A stretch of DNA of 64,000 bases, from NCBI GenBank assembly GCA_027922465.2, contig BQMF02000599.1:62001-126000 (forward strand). The letters run 5' to 3'. The DNA comes from Turritopsis dohrnii (Eukaryota > Cnidaria > Hydrozoa > Anthoathecata > Oceaniidae). The stretch's first letter is position 1, and the number at the start of each line of letters is the position of its first letter. The position numbers were made by a program, and so were the translations under genes. The notes beneath the pieces were generated by a model. That model saw only the letters and a list, made by a program, of their open reading frames with translations, ran no database searches and was not told the origin of the DNA. Shown in pieces: positions 48,527 to 60,900 of the stretch.

Positions 48527-48823
48527 GTTACGTGGTGGTAGGTAAATCGTTACGTGGTAGATAAATCGTTAGGTGGTAGATAAATCGTTAGGTGGTAGAT
48601 AAATCGTTAGGTGGTAGATAAATCGTTAGGTGGTAGTTAAATCGTTACGTAGTAGATAAATGGTTACGTAGTAGATAAATCGTTACGTGGTAGATAAATC
48701 GTTAGGTGGTAGATAAATTGTTACGTGGTAGATAAATTGTTACGTGGTAGATAAATTGTTACATGGTAGATAAATTGTTACGTAGTAGATAAATCGTTAT
48801 GTGGTAGATAAATCATTACGTGG
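48527..48823 (+). repeat. 19-bp minisatellite array, left arm
   Basis: About 15 units of GTGGTAGATAAATCGTTAC with drift, mostly at the C/G and T/C positions. It is part of the left arm of the foldback element. Confidence 0.92.
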
Positions 48824-50738
48824 AGGGTCCCTTCATCGTAGAATAAAATAGGAGCAAAAAGCCCTTCACCGTCTTTGTTTTTACATAAACGAAAGACTAG
48901 CAGCGAAAGCAGATACAGTATCAAAACACCCGTGGACTCCTCCTCCTCCTACTACTACTACTCCGGCCGGAATGGCAATTAGTCTACGATTTGGAGACTG
49001 TGAGACTTCACAAAAAATTCAATATAAATTCTAATGAAAGAACGCAGCCTTTTGAATTTTCAAAAGTTTTACATCTCAAACTTCTAAAGCTTTTTCTTCG
49101 ATATTTTATCACAATTCATGAAGGAATGGATATTAACCAAATAGGTCTACATAAAACTTGGACTTTTAGTTATTTATGGTACTGAATGTACCTTGGTTAC
49201 TTGAAAATAGATGTTTTTCTTGTTAGTAAAGCTCAGTTCAGACTTTCTTATTAACTTATACGTTTATTAGCTATATATCACTGTACATTAAGGCTTTCAA
49301 AAATCCATTTCAAAAAGGCAGTTATTTGTTCGAGTTCATCTTCGGTTTCAAGAAATAATTAAAAACATAAAGAAACGCGTGTTTTTTCTACAATTCTTTT
49401 GTCTTGTAATAAATCAATTTGCGTTGTTTTACGATTAGACCCTATATTTACACCAACTAGTAATTTTAAACAAACAACATTTTTATCGTTTTCAGTAAAA
49501 TGTCGAAAGCATTTTTTTAACAAGTAATTTTGCGCCATCTGGCTCTATTTTGAATATGGGAAAGATTACACTTGGAATCAGTATTCTTCAAACATATCGA
49601 GGGAATCATTGAGAATTTGGAAATATGCGTGGCAATAAAAAGTAAACTTGTATAATGCATTGAAGAAGGAAAAGCTTATTTCATTTTTTATGATTTTTTA
49701 TAAATAAATAAATCTGGCTTTTATATATATTATATATAACAGGACCTCCTATGGCCCTTCTCTTTCCGTCCTGTTTGGTTCCCGACGTCCAGAGGACGTG
49801 TCTTTTTGTCCGCATTCGTTTTGCTTGATATTAGAACGGAAGTTAACGTTTACTGCAATAATGCATACTGCATACGGAGTCTTACGTTTCGTGGGGCAAA
49901 CGGTACGATCAACCATTACAGAGATATTATCGATCAAAGATTTTGATGTCATATCATTTAGACCCAAAACTTTCGTCACCCCAACCCATGTATCGCAGAC
50001 CCCAAAAAACGACAGTTATCCCTATTGGTTCCCGAGATAAAAACGTCACGTTCGATTACACCACGTGCTTTTATACTAATCGTTAAAAAAGTCTCTCGCT
50101 CTACATGGTTTTTTACGCGCAACACTAAGAAGGACTTGACCGTATAATTTGATTAAATACATCACTCTCTAAATGGTTCTTTTGTATCACTCTCGATGAT
50201 CACTCAGAATTTGTTTATTATTTTTTATAAAATAAATTTTTTTTCAGAAAATTTTTTTTTTTTTTGCAGAAAATACACAGATAAATATATGACCCTTCAG
50301 AGCCATCGTAGAAATTCCACAAAAGTTAGTTTCACCAAAAATTCAAAACGAATTCTTTAAATTTTGTTTCCTTATTTTTATTGTTACTTTATTTGTTTTC
50401 TTGTGATTGGTGTCGTAGATTAGCAACACCCATCATAGCAGCAGGTTTATTGGTTGATGTTATAGTTTTCCACATGTTTCTTTTGTTCTCTATCTAAAGG
50501 TGGATGCAATTGTTTCATACGTCAGAATTTGTCTTTATTCCATTTTGATATTGAATAAACCTTTGTATAAATTACGTCATTACAAACATTGCTTAAGCAC
50601 GTATACTTTTAAGAGAAAAATTATTTGCTGCACAAATCTTTGCGATTCGCTTCTCATAAACTATAATTACGCCGCATTGTATTCTGGGATGTGAATATCA
50701 CACTGGAGAGTGTTGAGAAAACATAAGTGGAGGAGGGA

Positions 50739-51215
50739 CGTAACGATTTATCTACCACATAACGATTTATCTACCACATAACGATTTATCTACTACGTAA
50801 CAATTTATCTACCACGTAACAATTTATCTACCACGTAACAATTTATCTACCACCTAACGATTAATCTACCACGTAACGATTTATCTACTACGTAACCATT
50901 TATCTACTACATAACGATTATTTATCTACTACGTAACAATTTATCTACCACGTAACAATTTATCTACCACCTAACGATTAATCTACCACGTAACGATTTA
51001 TCTACTACGTAACCATTTATCTACTACATAACGATTATTTATCTACTACGTAACAATTTATCTACCACGTAACAATTTATCTACCACGTAACGATTTATC
51101 TACCACGTAACAATTTATCTACCACCTAACGATTTATCTACCACGTAATGATTTATCTACTACGTAACGATGTAACTACCACACCTAACGATTTATCTAC
51201 CACCACGTAACGATT
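50739..51215 (-). repeat. 19-bp minisatellite array, right arm, inverted, with a 117-bp higher-order period
   Basis: About 25 units of AACGATTTATCTACCACGT, the complement of the left-arm unit. A block containing CACCTAACGATTAAT recurs exactly 117 bp later (50851 and 50968), including a 3-base insertion within one unit. This array has therefore expanded by segmental duplication after the arms formed. Confidence 0.92.
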
Positions 51216-51905
51216 TAAGTAGTGCACAATATGACTTGTCTACTGCGCAAGTCAAGGAAATTACTGCGCTTTCAAATAGATCCACCTTGCAATACTGAAA
51301 AACTACATCGCAATATGTTTTTATTACAGCGCCAAATGAAATCACTACTGCGCATAACGAAATTTCTACTGCGCAGAACATCAGAAGATCACTTATGGCA
51401 GCTATGGCATTCCATAGAACTCGTCCATTTTCGGTGCACATCGATCTCACTGGATTTTTGCTTTCCCAGGTATGCATGCACTGTTGGTTAGAATATGCAC
51501 CGTGTAATGTTGACAATTTTGGTGGGGGTGTTTCGAAGAGGCAGGACATGACATAAAGCTGTACATATGCCTTGTAATTTTCAAGTTAATGTTCTTCCCT
51601 GAAAAACTGAGAGACAAAATTTTTAATGTTCCTTACTCACTTGTGACTATAAGCGCTAATGGAGTTTACATTTTATAAAAAACATTGCATAACTCACAAC
51701 ATTGTGCGGGATAACTTTACTTTCGAACCACGAGGGCCAACCTACTTCACAGATTATACTATAGCGCAAAGTGTGCTTGCTCTAGCACTGGTCAATAGCG
51801 CAGTGCTGAAGTGAAATTGGTTTCATTAATGCTTAGTAAAACTAAATTTCAGATTCATTCATTCATTCATTCATTCTTTTTTGTATTATCTTTAAATCCA
51901 CTATA

Positions 51906-54900
51906 ATGGTATTGAAAAGAGTGCTGTCTATACAAAGTCACGTTGTATCTGGTTATGTTGGTAATAAATCAGCGACGTTCCCTTTACAGGTTTGCAGGTC
52001 TTTTTTCTGTAGGCTCTCTTTGAAAACCTTATGTTTCAGAAGATTAATCTAAAGGAGCTTGCTCAGGTTTTGTTATTTCTTAAAAAGAATTGTTGTTGTT
52101 CGCTACTTAACATTTTCTAGGTGCTCGGTTTCGATGTTGATGCAATTAATTCAGTTCAGTTATCAAATCATACAGGTATAATGTTTGTTTTAAAAGTGAT
52201 AGTTTTCTTTTTGGTAGTAGTCATTTATTATAATAACATAACATACACCTCAAAAGTTTCCAATAAAGGTTTTTGCCTGCTGGGAAAAAACGTACAGGTG
52301 TTCAGGCGCACGAAAAGAAGCGCTGCATTGTCTTTCTAGGTGCATATGGACTGCTTGAGCACGATAGCGTATCATCTAGGTATAGCGTGTCTCATTCTTC
52401 TTCTGTAGATCCAGCTTGTGGCCTAGTCTAATTTTACTTAATTTTAGAGGTATAAATGGATTAATTACTAGAATAAAAATAAAATGAAAGCCAAAAATAT
52501 GGCCCTCCACTACACAATTGATTGTTCAATGGATTCAAGTGTAGACAGATGTCGATCATGATAATAATCAAGAAATAAGTCTGTTGCTGTCCTTATGACT
52601 TTTTTGTATGGATTTTCAAAACAATTTAATAACTGTCTCCATCCCCCCCCCCCCCCCCCCCCCTTAGTAAAGCACCCTGGTGGTAAATAGAGGAAATATA
52701 TTATGATGTATTTGTATTATGAAAACTATCGAAATAATTATTATGTATATAATAGTGAGTCTGGAAAACTCAGATGTGCTCTTAAAAACGTAAAAAAATA
52801 ACATTTTAACAATAATCACATTTTGGAAGTGTCATCACATAAACAAAGGCTGCTGCCATACAATCCAATAGATTGACACTCAGTTGTGAAATTTAACTCT
52901 TATCTGATATACAAACAAAATCCACATTAAACATTTATATACCTACATTTTAGGTTACAAAAGCATCAAGGGACAGGTTTTGCAATCTGAAGAGCTTAAG
53001 GTTTTATATGAGGGACTTAAAGACAACGGAATTGACTTTTATTCACATTTATTGACTGGTATGTTTTTATGCGATTCACACTCAGTTGATCATCATATTG
53101 ATAGCATAATTTTTATACTTCATTTTCAGGCTATTGTGGTTCAGAGTCGTTCTTGCAAGAAACACTTAATGTTATCACACAGTTAAAGAAGACGAACCCA
53201 GACGTAATATATTGTGAGTACTCACTTTTAATAGTGCCAAAACTTTTCAAAGAATTAAGTTGTGTATGATGTAGTGCTTGGTGTTCTTTTTTCTAGTATG
53301 TGATCCCGTGATGGGTGATAACGGGAAATTTGTAAGTGCTACTATACTTTAAAAAAAATTTAAATCAATATAATCATGGATAAGACAGAGGTTTCTTACT
53401 TCATGACTGCATCCCATAACTAATCTCCTAAAAATGGCTATGTAACCACTCCCTAAAAGCCATGTCAATCGAGTGCATGATTGGCCATCCAATATTTATT
53501 TATGCGATCTAATCTATTGTCAATACTCTATTTTGTGTATCACCATACGCTACAGGAAACAAAAAACAAATAGACCTTTACTTGGCGAAATGATAAACAC
53601 CCTGAAACTTTTGCTGAATCAACTTTTAAGAATCATGAAATTAGAAGTAAAACATTGAGATATTTAGTGTTATTTTATAGTTAAACCCATTCTTTGAAAG
53701 ACATTGCAATTCAAGTATGCTCTTCTTTTTTTCTTGTTTTAGTATGTCCCCGAAAGTCTCTTGCCAATATACAGAGATCATCTTCTGCCTTTGGCAGATA
53801 TTGTCACACCTAATCAGTTTGAAACAGAGTATGTAGCAGTTTTTCGTATACCTCGAAACTACTCAGAGAGAGACAGCAAGGTTCAAAGTCCCTACTATAG
53901 ATTGTGGTCATTATACTATTAAATTTACATACTTGGAAATGAAAAATAATATAAGAAGCCTCTTTGTTACAACATTTTTTTACAACAGTTGTATCAATGT
54001 TAGCTTTATCATCAGTGAAACATAATTTGCTGAAGAAAAACTCATATTTCTGAAACTCAATACCAAAAATGTTTAAGCTCATTCACACTTATTTATGTAT
54101 GTGAAATTTTATGCTTGTGAAAGTTTCTGTACCTATAGTAGTTTATATTTTTTTAAATAATGGTTAATTAATATTGTGTTCACATTTAAAATCAATTATA
54201 GTACAATCAGGCAAGAAGAGGGGTGGGGGGGGGGGGGGGGGGGGGGGGACTTTTGTAGTGGTGCTGAGTGTGAGAAACAAGAAGAAACTATGAGAACCCA
54301 TGCTGGAAATATGAATAATTAATGGAGGATTTGATAATGCTAATGCATGGAAAAGCAAAAATGATAAAGAAGATCTAATCTAATAAAATTAGCATGATAT
54401 AAACAGATGTTTTTGCGAGAAAGTTCTGTTATTTTACCATTTATTTGATAAACTTTCACACTAGCAGAATTTTAAAACCAATGTTTCTTTTATCTTTGCA
54501 AGCCACTATGATGTACTATGGGTATGGTGGGCATTAGATTTCTGTGATTATTCAAGATATCATCGCTAAAGGTAGCTTATTACATAAAGTACCTTCCCAC
54601 CAGAATGTGAGAAAAGTTCAGTGTTTTGTACATTTTATAGTGATTTCAAAAAATTAAAGAGCCTTGCACGCTTACAGCAAAATCTGACCTGAGGCTAGCT
54701 GTTCTTATTTTTTTAGCCTTGTTCAACCAGAATTGTTTTTATGTTCTTCTTAGCTTTAATAACACAATTTCGAATTTCAGTCTCATTTTGTTCCTTATTA
54801 TAAAACTTCCAGTAAAATAAAAATAAATCTTTTTGAAAACAATTTTGCTACAAGTGTTGTTCTTGTTTTCATGAAGATTTGAATTAACTTGTGACACAGC

Positions 54901-57900
54901 AAGTATAGTAGTGAACATCAAACATGGTTGATAATGGTAATGACCCAAGTGTTTAAGCAGGCTGTGAGTCACGCCATCATTAAATATCTCGTACATTTTT
55001 TGAATGTGAAGAAAATAATACACTTCAAAACAAGTTAACAGTAGCTTATGAGACAATTTACATCATGAATTGTTCTTATTTTGCAAGAAAATTAAGGCTC
55101 TTGTTGTTCTTATTTTGTTCTTATTTTTTTGCCAAATCTGAGACTTGTGTTCTTATAAAATTGTTCTTATAAAAAAAAACCCTGAATTTGTTTTAAAAAT
55201 CTTATTATTTCTTAGACTACACTTAATTTTCTGTATTTCCACTCAGTTTTTAATTATTTTATTAAGAACTACTAACGAACGTCCCTGTTATAAGCAATCT
55301 GTAAGCAATTTGTCATTGAAAATGTTGTTTTTGCCGGAGGAAAAAAAGAAACATTTTTGTTCTCTATTCTCTATTCTCTATTTTTTAGATTGTTAACAGG
55401 AATCAAAATCAAAACCGAAAAAGATGCGATACAAGTATATTGTTACTTTCTAAAACTGTGCAGTTTTAGTATGCTATCATTTTTCTTTATTTGATGTGCA
55501 CAATGTTAAGATAGTGATTGACCAAAAACAATATTGGTACTGGCCCTGGACATTCCTATGATAATTAAAAATTCCTGGAAGCATCATACATAATTACAAT
55601 TTTCTCTGTGTAACAGAATGGATAGTATTGAGTGAATTGAATTTTCTTTCCAGGCTATGAAGATACTGCACGAGAAAGGCGTTAAGACGGTTGTGTTAAC
55701 AAGTTCAACCTTTGAGGCAGAGGATAAGTTAGTTTTGCTAGCTTCTAGTCAAAATGGTAAGTGAAAACTTCAACATTGAACATTTAAGGTATACCTTGTA
55801 CCATGAACGAAATCTCCCAGCATAACTTTTTAGTTTTTATAAGACTGCCCTAACCCTGACTATGGAATATGTTTTTCTTTTCTTTTTTTTGTAGATGATC
55901 AACATTATTACAGATTACCTGTTCCACTGTTAGATGCAGTTTTTACAGGCACTGGAGATCTATTTGCAAGCATGCTATTGGCTTGGTTACATGAATACCC
56001 AGATGACTTGAAAGTAACTCAAATTCTCTATGTTGAAGCATGTCTGGGTTGCCAGCAGACCTCGAAAACCTTTGACAGCCTAGAATTTAAAAATGTGACC
56101 TCCAGGGCCTTGAATAACCTTGCACTTGAAAAGTTGGGAATTTTTCTCATTTGTGATTTTTTCTGCAAAATATTTTCAGTTGCTCCTTTTAACTGCGGTA
56201 AGTTATTGTCATTTTAACAATATCTACCGGGTGCGCCAAAAAAAGTGTATACGTTTGAACTGATATTTTGAAAACAAATACTCTGTTATACATCTAGAGA
56301 TTTTTTTTACCTGAAAGACGAAAGATTAACTATCTACTTTTAAAAAACGTCATTTTTTAAGAAAAAATAGGGTATTAAATTAAATTGAATTATTGTGCAT
56401 TATTTGTTTATAGAAAAAAATCAACTTTAAATTGGTTTGAGAAGGAATAAAACCAAAGGAAGGACGAATTTTATTTTCAAAAAAACATTTTTATTCGTTG
56501 GAGAAAATAATTTAAATTTGCTTAATACATTTTCTTGCTCGAGAAACCATGGCTGTGAAAGCTCTAACGACAATAGCTGGCTGCAGATTATTACATGCAG
56601 AGACAATTTCATTTCGAAGTTCTCTCAAATTCTTTGGTTGTTGATCAACAGGTTTCTTCCAAATTTGCTTCTTGAGGAATCCCCACAGAAAAAAGTCACA
56701 CACAGCTGGAGATCGTGGTGGCCAAGGCCAGACACCTATTTTTTCTTTATGGCATTTTTAAAAAGTAGATATAAAATGTTTTGCTTCATAACTTTTTAAC
56801 AAATAGACAAAATTTAACATATGATACATCAAAAACTAAGTTAACCATTCGTCTTTCAGGTTGAATAAATCTCTAGATGTATAACAGGGTATTTGTTTTC
56901 AAAATATCTGTTCAAACGTATACACTTTTCTTTGGAGCACCCGGTATAATGGTATATTTGCAGGGGTTGAAATAAGAAAACTTTGTGTAGCCGGCTGTTT
57001 TGAATTAAGTATGGAAATAAGGCAGTGGGACAAAATTTTTTGATTTTAAAGCCTGTAGAACAGCTTAAACGCAATTCTAAAGGCTTTTCACTTATACGCA
57101 AAATTTACGTCATAAAAAGAAGATAAAAGTAGGGTTAAAAAAAGAAACACACTTAATGAATTAAGGAAGAAACTTCTTTTAATTGAATATCTTTTGATAC
57201 AAATGTTAACTGCTGTTCTTTAGGTCACGCAAAACGAAAAATAGTCTCACTTAATATATTACGAACGATTTTCTTTATTTTGTTATGTCTCTTTATAATA
57301 CAATATCATACGGAAAGCATACATTTTTTGTGTACAATTTTCTTGCAAGGAAGAAATTGTATTTAAAAAAAGGAAATACTTGAGATTTAATAAAATAAAG
57401 AAGTGTTTATAGAATTTACACAGACTCGTGTTTGTGATAAAATACGTCATTAGCAGCTGGCTGGGGTTACGCAAGAACATAAATAAAGAGATGTGCAGGG
57501 AAACTCCCTTCGCTTTTTTACCACGCTCGTTCTTTTTATAAAAGAAGAAATCACGTGATGATTTTGAGAATGTCTGTGCTCTTAATCTGTCTTTAAATAA
57601 TAGAAAGAAAAACAAATACGCAAAAGTGATTTTAAATGTTTCATTGATTCATACATGTAAAAAAGGAAAGGAAAAAGGCTATTACTAAATCAAAAACTTC
57701 CAAAATGCAGCCGGCTAAAAAGGATTTTTCTACCAATAAACTGTCCGGCTAAATTAGAATTCGTCCGGCTTTCGCCGGAAGCCGGACGTTATTTCGACCC
57801 CTGTATTTGTATGTGTATAAGCTCACAATCAGATGCTTCTTCCATTTAGCATTGTGTTGACCTAATAAGTTTAACAATTTCCAAAAATTCTAGGGGGTAC

Positions 57901-60900
57901 CTACTTTTTCAGTTGGGTCCTGGGTCTGTATTCTGTTTTTGGTAACAACAGTTATAAAAAGAATCTTGCTATCATATTAGTGTCTGCTAACAATAAAATG
58001 AATAAAAGGGTACACTCTAGTACACCCAGTGCACAAAATCATCAAACAGTCACTCTTATGAAGAGCACTTTTATTGAAATAGTGTGTGTATTTGTTTGGA
58101 ATTGTACTACTTCACAGTGGTTTTTTAACAAATTTGGCGTCACCTCTAATGCATCAAAGTTGAACAAAAGTCATTTTTGTAACTTGTTATGGATGGCCCT
58201 AATGTAAATTGGGATATTCCAAGTAAATTAGATGATAAGTTGGTTGAATATGTACATTCCGAAATTATAAACGTCAGAAGCTGTAACTAGCATGTTGTAT
58301 TATGGTGCTTTTCAAAACATTTTGAAAGGGATGTTCTATCTTTTCAACGATTCCCAGCTTGAATTGAAACTTCCGAAACTGTAGCAGGAACGGATATATT
58401 TTCCTTACAATAATAAACTGTAGTTGTTTTTCTGCATTTGAAATAGAAATTATTCAATCTAATGTTTTCCATTCTAACCAACTTTGAATGCTGAGCACTA
58501 TTTTTTCTTTGGGATGTTTGATTCAATTTTTTGATGCTGTTTATCTCCACATCTTTATTATGAGTAAGTTGATGGATAAAACTCTCATTTAGCTGATACT
58601 AAACCTTTTCTCTGTCATTAACCATCGATTTTATCATATTGAGGTTTTGTATGTTATTTAAGTTCAGATTTTATATGCCACAAGATGGCTTGATGTTTGG
58701 AAGTGTAAAAGTAGCAATGAGCTTGTCCAAATCGAATAGATCAAAAAATTAATCCTACGAAACCCTTGTGAACTGATTCATTGGTATCAGCCAAGCCAAA
58801 ATTTTTTCGCAACCATATTTGAGCCATATTTATAAATTTTTTTAGACAGATGCTCTAATGGTACAATTTATGGCATTTATAATAGGTGGCTTAGATTTGT
58901 ATTTAAACAGAGGTGTCTTGAGAAGATCACAAGTATAATAAAAAAGGTTAAAGTGGTGGACTGAAAAGAAGGAAATTCATTTTGATAATGGTATTATTGA
59001 TACCAGTGCTGCTACTAAAGCTACAAGAAAAAAATGGAAGAAAGAAAGAAGGATGTTCTATGGAGAGTGCTAGCAGTTTACCATAGGACTGGATGAAGTT
59101 GACATCAAAAGGAAGAAGTAACTTTGAAAGACTTCGATGATATAATTTTGAACCTAGAAAGAGAGTATAATCTCTCTTTTATTTGTCAAGGAAAAAGGAT
59201 TTTTTCGATTTAGGATTTTTTCACAGAGAATGTCCTAGCAAGATTTAAGATTTAAAGTTTAACAGATTGCTTAACTCAAATTGCATGTAATAGCATTTTT
59301 ATTTTTCTGCTGATATAGGGAAACAATTTTGACAAAAGTGATTTGATAGTGATTTTAGACACGGCTTTAAATACAGGGTTGATAGAGATTGATAAAAGAT
59401 GTCAAAATTTTGTGTTAGTGTTGAAAACATCGTTATGATATTTGCATTACATAGAACTTTTGTTCGTTAGTCACCACTTGATATTGTAGATGTAGATTAT
59501 TGTTAGTTTTACAGTTAAGAGAGACAGTTCCCATTGATTATAGAGCTACCTTGAAGAAATTGTTTGCAGAAGAAATTTGTATGAAACTTTTTTTGCGGAA
59601 TTTTTTTTGCGGATTTCACTTAAATTTGCTAAAATAAATTCCCCAAAAATGAATTCCGCAAAATTTTCAAAATTTCAAAATGAAATGAGGTTTGAAAAAG
59701 GAAAGAAGTCAAGGTTATTGAACATCTAAGGACTTATTTATTACTCCTCCTCAATAAGAATACATAAATCTGCTCTTTATAAATACCAATTATGTGTAAA
59801 TGCTAATTAGGTATTTCCCAACTATCAATTTCACTAAATTAATTCCACAAAATCTCTTTTGAGGTCGTCATCCACAAAAATTTCTTCCGCAAAATATGGC
59901 ATTTTTGGGTCATTTATCCACAAAAATATATTCCGCAAAAATTTCTTTGGCAAACAATTTCTTCCCTTAGGTACCTTAAGGGAAGAAATTTTCGCAGGAA
60001 GAAATTTTCGCGAATTTCGCGAGTCCTATTGTTTTATAACAAAAGGCTATTGTTCTAGAACAATAGAAATCCGAAAATTCGCGAAAATTAATTCCCGCGA
60101 AAATTTCTTCCCTTAAGGTATTCAGCCTTGAGAATTACTGTTCTGTGGGAATTTTTTGAATCATTAGATTTCTTTCCCATAAATGAAAATTACTAAAAAC
60201 TAGCCTCAAAAGACCATGAATGACTTTGAACTAAAACTTTAATTTCTACTGGCAACCCTGCATGTTCTTATGTGAGATTTAAAAGTTTTGAATCCTGATT
60301 CAACTTATGCTTCTTCTATTTTATTTATAGAGAGCTTGTGAAAAAACTATGTCTGCAATTCAACTTATTCTAGAGAAAACACTAAAAGAAGCTCTAGGTA
60401 TTATGTATCCATTAATGTTGAATCCACATAAAATCAGATTATTGAACAATGTGTTTTTGATAACAAAATGATGGCGGTTTCCACTCAGCAAAAAAGTCAA
60501 TTTGCTTTTCATTAAATGAAAGTGTTGAACATTGATTTGATTGATTATCAATGGTTGAAACGATCACTTAAGCTGGAGTTGACCATCTTTTTTCAATCAT
60601 TACACATGAAAAACAAAAGCAGTGATCACAATTTTTGTTTTTTTAATTTTGTTTGTGCAAATTTAAGGGTCTAATAAATTACACCTGTACATTTGGTAAT
60701 ACTTCCTCACATCTTGCTTCTCATAAAATTGTATTTTCATGATCTCACTCATGTACTTAATCAAACGAACCTTCTCAAAAATATTACAACTTGTGATTAT
60801 ACATCTATCATCTTTTCCAGAATAAAATATATTTACATTACTGCTACATTGGTAGATTATACTAGATGCAGTCAATTTACCTTTTAGTTTTGGCTGGTAA

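Larger units (their letters stand above)
48301..51416. mobile_element. 3.1-kb foldback-type DNA element with minisatellite arms
   Basis: The ends are inverted: TATGGAATGCCATAGCTGCC at 48301 and the complement ending at 51416. Both are flanked by GAACTC (48295-48300 and 51417-51422), a 6-bp target duplication. The outer arms (48301-48526 and about 51216-51416) are near-identical inverted copies of non-repetitive sequence. Inside each arm lies an array of a 19-bp unit, in opposite orientation (left 48527-48823, right 50739-51215). The middle (48824-50738) is unique, AT-rich and shows no transposase; an 80-codon frame at 49798-50040 has no recognisable motif. The class is unknown; 6-bp duplications occur in IS3EU and Polinton elements among others. 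Confidence 0.88.

Noticed and set aside
49798..50040. 80-codon frame in the centre of the foldback element as a transposase
   Set aside because: No acidic triad, no DNA-binding motif and no homology that I recognise; it is too short to be a transposase.
48527..51215. CRISPR array
   Set aside because: The 19-bp units are contiguous with no spacers, inverted in two arms of a transposon-like unit, and the genome is eukaryotic.
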